In this document: one piece after another, positions 59,647 to 64,000 of the stretch
Numbering within the stretch: the first letter of the stretch is position 1
How the letters are laid out: every line of letters starts with the position of its first letter
Source: Advenella mandrilli
GTDB taxonomy: Bacteria > Pseudomonadota > Gammaproteobacteria > Burkholderiales > Burkholderiaceae_B
DNA length: 64,000 bases
Direction of reading: 5' to 3'
Assembly: GCF_016595155.1 (NCBI RefSeq)
Contig: NZ_JAENGP010000001.1
Span: forward strand, 248,001-312,000
The notes under the pieces: model-generated
What the model saw: only the letters and a program-made list of their open reading frames with translations
Databases searched by the model: none
Told to the model about the DNA's origin: nothing
Made by a program: the position numbers and the translations under genes

Positions 59647-61052
59647 GATATATTTCTACCCGTGGCGGGATGGCAGCCATTCCCTTTTCTGAAATCCTGC
59701 TAGAGGGTCTGGCACGTGACGGTGGCCTGGCCATGCCCGAAAGTCTTCCCCAGGTAAGTCGCGAAATGCTGGCTTCCTGGCGTAGCCTTTCTTATGCAGA
59801 CCTGGCTACCCAGGTACTGAAACTGTTTATCACCGATATTCCTGAAGAGGATTTGTCCAAACTTACCCACGCAGCATATAACAGCCAGGTGTTTAACAGC
59901 GAAGCCATTGTGCCGCTTAAGCCGCTTGGTAATGGTCTTACGCTGGTAGGCCTTTCCGAAGGGCCCACGCTGGCCTTCAAGGACATGGCCATGCAGTTCC
60001 TGGGGCAAGTGTTTGAATATGTCCTGGCGCGCAAAAACACCACCATCAATATCCTGGGTGCCACTTCCGGTGATACCGGTTCGGCGGCTGAATATGCCTT
60101 GCGTGGCAAGAAAGGGGTCGGGGTCTTCATGTTATCGCCCTATGGCCGCATGAGTGATTTCCAGCGTGCGCAAATGTATTCCTTGCAAGATGAAAACATT
60201 CATAACCTGTCGGTGCATGGTGTCTTTGATGATTGCCAGGATATTGTCAAGGTACTGGCCTCAGACCTTGATTTTAAAGAAAAGTACCGTATCGGAGCGG
60301 TCAACTCCATTAACTGGGCCCGCATTTCTGCGCAGGTGGTTTATTATTTCTGGGCCTGGCTGCGTGCCACCAGCCATGAAGACCAGCAGGTTTCCTTTGC
60401 GGTTCCTTCTGGTAATTTCGGCAATATCCTGTCGGGACATATTGCCCGTAGCATGGGCTTGCCGGTGCGTCGGCTGGTGCTGGCGACCAACGAAAACAAC
60501 GTCCTCGAAGAGTTTTTCCGTACGGGTGTATACAAGCCCCGTTCCGCCGAACAAACCTTTGCCACGTCCAGCCCATCCATGGATATTTCCAAAGCCTCCA
60601 ATTTCGAGCGTTTTGTTTATGATCTGGTTGATCAGGATGCCGGCAAGGTGAAAGGCTTGTGGGAATCCCTGGCGCATAATGGTTCATTTGACTTAAGCGA
60701 GCTTAAACCTTTATTTGAAGAAAAATTCGGTTTTGTGGGAGGGCAAAGCTCTCATGCCGATCGTTTGCAAACCATTAAAACGGTTTATGAGCAGGAGGGT
60801 GTACTAATTGACCCTCATACGGCCGATGCCGTGAAAGTGGCCCGCCAGTATCAGGAAGAGGGCATCCCCATGCTGGTCCTGGAAACGGCACTGCCTGCCA
60901 AGTTTAATGAAACCATCCAAGAGGCCATTGGCCAGCCGGCACCGGTTCCCGAACATCTGAAAGGACTGGCCGACTTGCCGCAGAAAGTAACCGTCATGGA
61001 CTGCAATGTTGAACAGGTTCGTTCATACATTCAGGAACACGTACAGTTGTAA
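59643..61052 (+). CDS. thrC: Threonine synthase
   Basis: A 469-residue PLP enzyme that turns O-phosphohomoserine into threonine. The start [24 protein letters not shown] is typical of the longer class. The PLP lysine lies in PTLAFKDMAMQFLG; the phosphate loop is GATSGDTGSAAEYA. ThrB is not in the operon. A hairpin terminator follows. Confidence 0.97.
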   Translation: MRYISTRGGMAAIPFSEILLEGLARDGGLAMPESLPQVSREMLASWRSLSYADLATQVLKLFITDIPEEDLSKLTHAAYNSQVFNSEAIVPLKPLGNGLTLVGLSEGPTLAFKDMAMQFLGQVFEYVLARKNTTINILGATSGDTGSAAEYALRGKKGVGVFMLSPYGRMSDFQRAQMYSLQDENIHNLSVHGVFDDCQDIVKVLASDLDFKEKYRIGAVNSINWARISAQVVYYFWAWLRATSHEDQQVSFAVPSGNFGNILSGHIARSMGLPVRRLVLATNENNVLEEFFRTGVYKPRSAEQTFATSSPSMDISKASNFERFVYDLVDQDAGKVKGLWESLAHNGSFDLSELKPLFEEKFGFVGGQSSHADRLQTIKTVYEQEGVLIDPHTADAVKVARQYQEEGIPMLVLETALPAKFNETIQEAIGQPAPVPEHLKGLADLPQKVTVMDCNVEQVRSYIQEHVQL

Positions 61053-61062
61053 GTCATATTTC

Positions 61063-61083
61063 AGGGGCACTTCGGTGCCCTTG
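61063..61083 (+). terminator. Terminator after thrC
   Basis: AGGGGCAC-TTCG-GTGCCCTT (61063-61082): an 8-pair stem capped by a stable TTCG tetraloop with a short, imperfect T run. Ten bases after the thrC stop. Confidence 0.75.
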
Positions 61084-61161
61084 TTCATGCGGTGGCTGCC
61101 TACATGCTTGTCAGCAAACGGCACCTTCATTAATACCGTTCATTCATCACCTTGCTAAGTC

Positions 61162-61545
61162 ATGACCCTGTTTGCACCCGGTAATTTTTTTGCTGTAGCC
61201 ATCGGCGCAGCCCTTGGCGCTGTTTTACGCTGGTTGTTGGGCATTGCCTTTAACCAGGAGTCCTGGCCGTGGGGTACCTTGCTGGCCAATTGTCTGGGTG
61301 GTTTGCTTATTGGCCTGTTAATTGGCTTTTTCTCGATTAACGAGCATACCCCTTTATGGGTAAGGCTGTTTCTGGTTACCGGATTTCTGGGTGGGTTAAC
61401 CACTTTTTCTACTTTTTCGGCAGAAACCCTGCAATTTTTACTGAAGGGTCAATGGTTGTGGGCGGGTGCCTATATGGGTATCAGTCTGGCAAGCACCTTG
61501 CTGTTAACCGCCTTGGGTGTGTGGCTGGTTCAGCTATTCAAGTAA
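61162..61545 (+). CDS. fluC: Fluoride channel CrcB/Fluc
   Basis: A 127-residue, four-helix dual-topology channel that exports fluoride. Signatures: WGTLLANCLGGLLIGLL with the channel Asn, and GGLTTFSTFSAE with the phenylalanine-box residues and Na+-site threonines. A single gene implies a homodimer. No fluoride riboswitch is apparent in the 109 bases upstream. Confidence 0.95.
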   Translation: MTLFAPGNFFAVAIGAALGAVLRWLLGIAFNQESWPWGTLLANCLGGLLIGLLIGFFSINEHTPLWVRLFLVTGFLGGLTTFSTFSAETLQFLLKGQWLWAGAYMGISLASTLLLTALGVWLVQLFK

Positions 61546-61583
61546 GCATTTATTGATTATTTCTATGGTAAGAATAGCTTTTG

Positions 61584-61618
61584 CTTTATAAGATGTATAT
61601 AATGTATATCTTATAAAG
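61584..61618 (+). promoter_or_regulatory. NsrR-type operator over the nnrS promoter
   Basis: A 35-bp palindrome centred on 61601: perfect outer arms CTTTATAAGAT (61584-61594) and ATCTTATAAAG (61608-61618), and an inner part with only two mismatched pairs. It includes AAGATGTAT, close to the NsrR half-site AAGATGYATTT. A perfect TATAAT (61598-61603) sits at the centre, so a bound repressor would block the -10. The nsrR gene is second in this operon, so I infer autoregulation. Confidence 0.8.
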
Positions 61619-61647
61619 TAACGATAAAGCTAAACAGGGGTCAACAC

Positions 61648-62892
61648 ATGAGTACGCTTATTTCCATTTCTCCGCCAAGCAAAAAGCAAAAACCCGAAAC
61701 CCGGATGACGGCCTTTCTGTCATTGGGGTTTCGGCCGTTATATATTGCCGGTGCAGCCTGGGCGCTAATTTCTATTCTGCTGTGGGTTTACATGCCACAC
61801 TTCCTGACAGGGGCTTTAAATGGGGTATGGTGGCATGCCCATGAAATGCTGTGGGCGTTTGTTGGCACGATTGCCGTTGCCTTTCTGCTTACGGCCAGTG
61901 CAACCTGGACGGGTTCCAATCCGATCAAGGGCGTGCCACTGGCCATCTTAAGCCTTACCTGGCTAATGGCCCGGATTGCCTTTCTGATCCCGGGCGACAG
62001 CATGTTTTTGACGGGCGTGCTGTATGAGTTTTCTTTTTATCTGGTGTCGGCCATTTGCCTGTTCAGGGTTATCCTGAAAGCCAAAAGCAAACGCAATTAT
62101 GCTTTGCCATGGGCAGTGCTGGGCCTGGGCATTATGGATCTGGTGTTCCTGCTTACCTATTATCAGGGCAAGTTTGATCTCTTACTGTCCTTTTTTGAAA
62201 TTGGCATTTTGTTTATGGTGCTGATTGCACTGTTAATTGCCCGCCGAGTAGTGCCATTTTTTGCTACCCGTAAAATCCAGGGTTTACAAATTCCCATGCA
62301 TACCCGTTCCGGTTTGTACCAGTTAATTGCCTGCGGTCTTGCCATCTTCTTTGGTCTGGTCTCCCTGCCTGAAGTAATGGCGCTGTTTATCGGGATTGCC
62401 GGTGTGATTGCTATTGTCCAGGTTATCCAATGGAAGCCTGCCAAAGTTCTGGGCGAGCCCCTGCTTTGGGTGTTATACCTGGCTTATTTTTTTCTGGGCC
62501 TGGGACTGGTATTGGGCGCACTTTATTTTGCCGGTATCCGTCCTTCCATCATGGTCCGTCCGGCCACGTATATTCACGTCATTGGCATGGGCGGGTTCTC
62601 TCTTATGATTATTGGAATGCTTACCCGTACTGCCTTGGGGCATACCGGTCATCCATTAAAGGCCAGCCGTTTAATGGTAGGCAGTTATGTGCTGGTGCTG
62701 GTGGCTACCGTCAGCCGTCTGGCGGCCTTGTACCCATCTGTTTATACCCAGTCCCTGCTGCATTTGTCAGGTCTTGCCTGGATACTGGCATTTGCTTTTT
62801 ATCTTTGGCAGTTTGTACCCATTCTTACGCGGCCTCGTGCTGATCAGGCTTTTGATAAGGGTGGCCTGATCAAACCCATGGAGAAAAAATGA
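61648..62892 (+). CDS. nnrS: NnrS family membrane protein
   Basis: A 414-residue polytopic protein with about 12 helices. NnrS proteins bind haem and copper and protect against nitric-oxide stress by limiting iron-dinitrosyl formation. Family marks: GFRPLYIAGAAWAL, GVWWHAHEMLWAF with histidines, and HVIGMGGFSLMIIGMLTRTALGHTG. The start follows the operator by 29 bases. It overlaps nsrR by four bases (ATGA). Confidence 0.95.
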   Translation: MSTLISISPPSKKQKPETRMTAFLSLGFRPLYIAGAAWALISILLWVYMPHFLTGALNGVWWHAHEMLWAFVGTIAVAFLLTASATWTGSNPIKGVPLAILSLTWLMARIAFLIPGDSMFLTGVLYEFSFYLVSAICLFRVILKAKSKRNYALPWAVLGLGIMDLVFLLTYYQGKFDLLLSFFEIGILFMVLIALLIARRVVPFFATRKIQGLQIPMHTRSGLYQLIACGLAIFFGLVSLPEVMALFIGIAGVIAIVQVIQWKPAKVLGEPLLWVLYLAYFFLGLGLVLGALYFAGIRPSIMVRPATYIHVIGMGGFSLMIIGMLTRTALGHTGHPLKASRLMVGSYVLVLVATVSRLAALYPSVYTQSLLHLSGLAWILAFAFYLWQFVPILTRPRADQAFDKGGLIKPMEKK

Positions 62893-63338
62893 GGCTGACG
62901 GTTAGAACAGACTATGCTTTCAGGATGCTTTTGTATTTAGCGGTGCATCCTGAGCGGCTTTGTACCATCAAGGAAATTGCCAAGGCCTATCATATTTCAG
63001 AGCCGCATTTAATGAAAATCACCCATCAGCTTGGCCAGTTGGCATGGATTGAGACGGTCAGGGGGAAAGGCGGCGGCATGAAACTGGCCAAGAAGCCGGA
63101 AGAAATCTGCCTGGCTGAAGTGATTAAAACGGTTGAGCCCGATTTTCATCTGGTGGAGTGTTTTAGCACTGAAAATACCTGTAATATTGGTGCCTACTGT
63201 GGCTTAACCGGTATTATGCAAGAAGCGCTGGAGGCATTTATGGCTTGTTTTGCCAAATATTCCCTGGCTGATATCCTCAAGTCCGGCGGATTGCCATCTG
63301 ACGAGTCGCTGGAAAAAATCGTCAATTTCATGAAATAA
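62889..63338 (+). CDS. nsrR: Nitric-oxide-sensing repressor NsrR (Rrf2 family)
   Basis: A 149-residue Rrf2-family regulator. The winged helix is at residues 1-65 (RTDYAFRMLLYLAV; SEPHLMKITHQL). Cluster ligands fit NsrR: Cys 91, Cys 98 and Cys 104 (ECFSTENTC, AYCGL), and Asp 8, which is the fourth ligand in the Streptomyces protein. NO destroys the cluster and relieves repression. Translational coupling to nnrS and the upstream palindrome make a self-contained NO switch. Its last 11 bases overlap the convergent HpnE-like gene. Confidence 0.93.
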   Translation: MRLTVRTDYAFRMLLYLAVHPERLCTIKEIAKAYHISEPHLMKITHQLGQLAWIETVRGKGGGMKLAKKPEEICLAEVIKTVEPDFHLVECFSTENTCNIGAYCGLTGIMQEALEAFMACFAKYSLADILKSGGLPSDESLEKIVNFMK

Positions 63339-64000
63339 GGTGTTTTGTCAAAAGCCGGGCGGCAAGTTGTCCACTTTTGACAGCGCCTTCAAGCACCCCG
63401 GGAAAGCCTGTGTCGGTCCAGTCACCGGCCAGGTATAAACCTGGCCAGGCAGTGTTGTTTGGCAAGCGCTGCAGGCCTGGTTCAGCACTGAAAGTTGCCC
63501 TTTTTTCGGTAATAATGTCCCACGCGGTTACGGCTGGCAGGGGGATTTTTTCTGGTGCCTGTCTTTCAAGCTGTTCAATCACTCGCTGAATGATTTCCTG
63601 TTTGTCTTTGGCCAGCCACTCATTGGCCAGGCTGATCACAATGGTGATTTCGGGTCGATAGCTGTGCGCATCGTTCATGAATCGGGAGCGCATGAACAGC
63701 CATTGCCCCGGGTCTTGTTGCGGATTTTCGGTTTTAAGCAAATACAGCGGCAAGGGCAAGTGCCAGTTTTTTTCCAGTTCAAGGGTAATCGTCATGATTG
63801 GATTGAAGTTGAACTGTTGCAGTGCCTTCATGAGGCCTGGCTGGTTTTCACTACCGGGCAAGGAGGCCATGATTCTGGCGCATTGTCTGGCAGGCGTGGC
63901 TAGAATAACGGCATCAACATCAAGACCATTTATTTGGTAACCCGCAGACGTCATTTGTATGGACTGTATGCTTTTGCCGTAAGTAATTGCAATGTCATGA
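63328..64000 (-). CDS. hpnE: HpnE-like FAD-dependent desaturase, 5' end outside the window
   Basis: The C-terminal 220 or so residues of an amine-oxidase-fold flavoprotein. The frame is open to base 64000, so the start lies beyond the edge. VDAVILATPARQC and the late AGDWTDTGFPGVLEGAVKSG, a flavin-binding signature, fit squalene-associated FAD-dependent desaturases (hydroxysqualene dehydroxylase) of hopanoid synthesis. A related carotenoid desaturase cannot be excluded. Partner genes hpnC/hpnD would be expected to the right. Confidence 0.75.
   Translation of the reverse strand, partial: HDIAITYGKSIQSIQMTSAGYQINGLDVDAVILATPARQCARIMASLPGSENQPGLMKALQQFNFNPIMTITLELEKNWHLPLPLYLLKTENPQQDPGQWLFMRSRFMNDAHSYRPEITIVISLANEWLAKDKQEIIQRVIEQLERQAPEKIPLPAVTAWDIITEKRATFSAEPGLQRLPNNTAWPGLYLAGDWTDTGFPGVLEGAVKSGQLAARLLTKHLIS

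Noticed and set aside
61084-61161. Possible fluoride riboswitch upstream of fluC
   Set aside because: I searched the short leader for the conserved GGNGATGG and pseudoknot pairing pattern and did not find it; only the thrC terminator is clear.

Overview
The window is a chromosomal segment of a beta-proteobacterium, most probably Burkholderiales of the Alcaligenaceae type. Evidence is the gene order pyrG-kdsA-eno-ftsB, the rpsF-priB-rpsR-rplI operon, the coupled alaC-hom-thrC operon, the leuS-lptE-holA-proA block, and FolE2-type folate synthesis. LptE and KdsA show a Gram-negative outer membrane. An ectoine hydroxylase at the left edge suggests osmotolerance, and a quinol nitric oxide reductase with NnrS and NsrR shows handling of nitric oxide. 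I see no rRNA, tRNA, CRISPR array, prophage or intact insertion sequence.

Layout. 1-4.4 kb: 3' part of ectD, a P-type cation ATPase and a small exported protein whose start region is tandemly duplicated. 4.5-4.7 kb: a non-coding repeat relic bounded by 15-bp inverted repeats. 4.8-11.8 kb: the least familiar block. It has a secreted VWA protein with four repeats, a molybdopterin-fold protein without cysteine, a coupled histidine kinase and response regulator, and a coupled membrane/periplasmic pair. 12.1-14.4 kb: norB. 14.5-17.4 kb: small stress and hypothetical genes, including hsp20 with a heat-shock-like promoter and a 38-residue membrane protein. 17.6-24.0 kb: pyrG-kdsA, an MFS pump with its MarR regulator, eno and ftsB. 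24.1-40.9 kb, mostly minus strand: orphan TadE-like gene, hslO, gamma-carbonic anhydrase with a degenerate acyl-adenylate enzyme, a coupled pair of unknown exported proteins, an RDD protein, the long rlmL-like/hemJ/proA/holA/lptE/leuS run, a LuxR-type regulator, a lipoprotein and a LOG protein. 40.9-54.0 kb: polA, htpX, a DMT transporter, a sulfurtransferase, xseB-ispA-dxs (isoprenoid precursors), folE2, the ribosomal operon and dnaB. 54.2-64 kb: PhoH, Bcp, an Mth938-like protein, alaC-hom-thrC, fluC, nnrS-nsrR and part of an HpnE-like gene.

How they work together. Most genes are housekeeping in compact operons with ATGA overlaps. The accessory theme is stress: osmolyte hydroxylation, NO respiration and detoxification (norB; nnrS-nsrR behind a near-perfect palindrome covering the -10), redox chaperone Hsp33, Hsp20, peroxiredoxin and fluoride export. 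The best candidates for undescribed biology are the 6.7-11.8 kb signalling and envelope block and the 28.1-30.6 kb exported pair.

All calls come from reading the sequence and from family knowledge; no database search was run.
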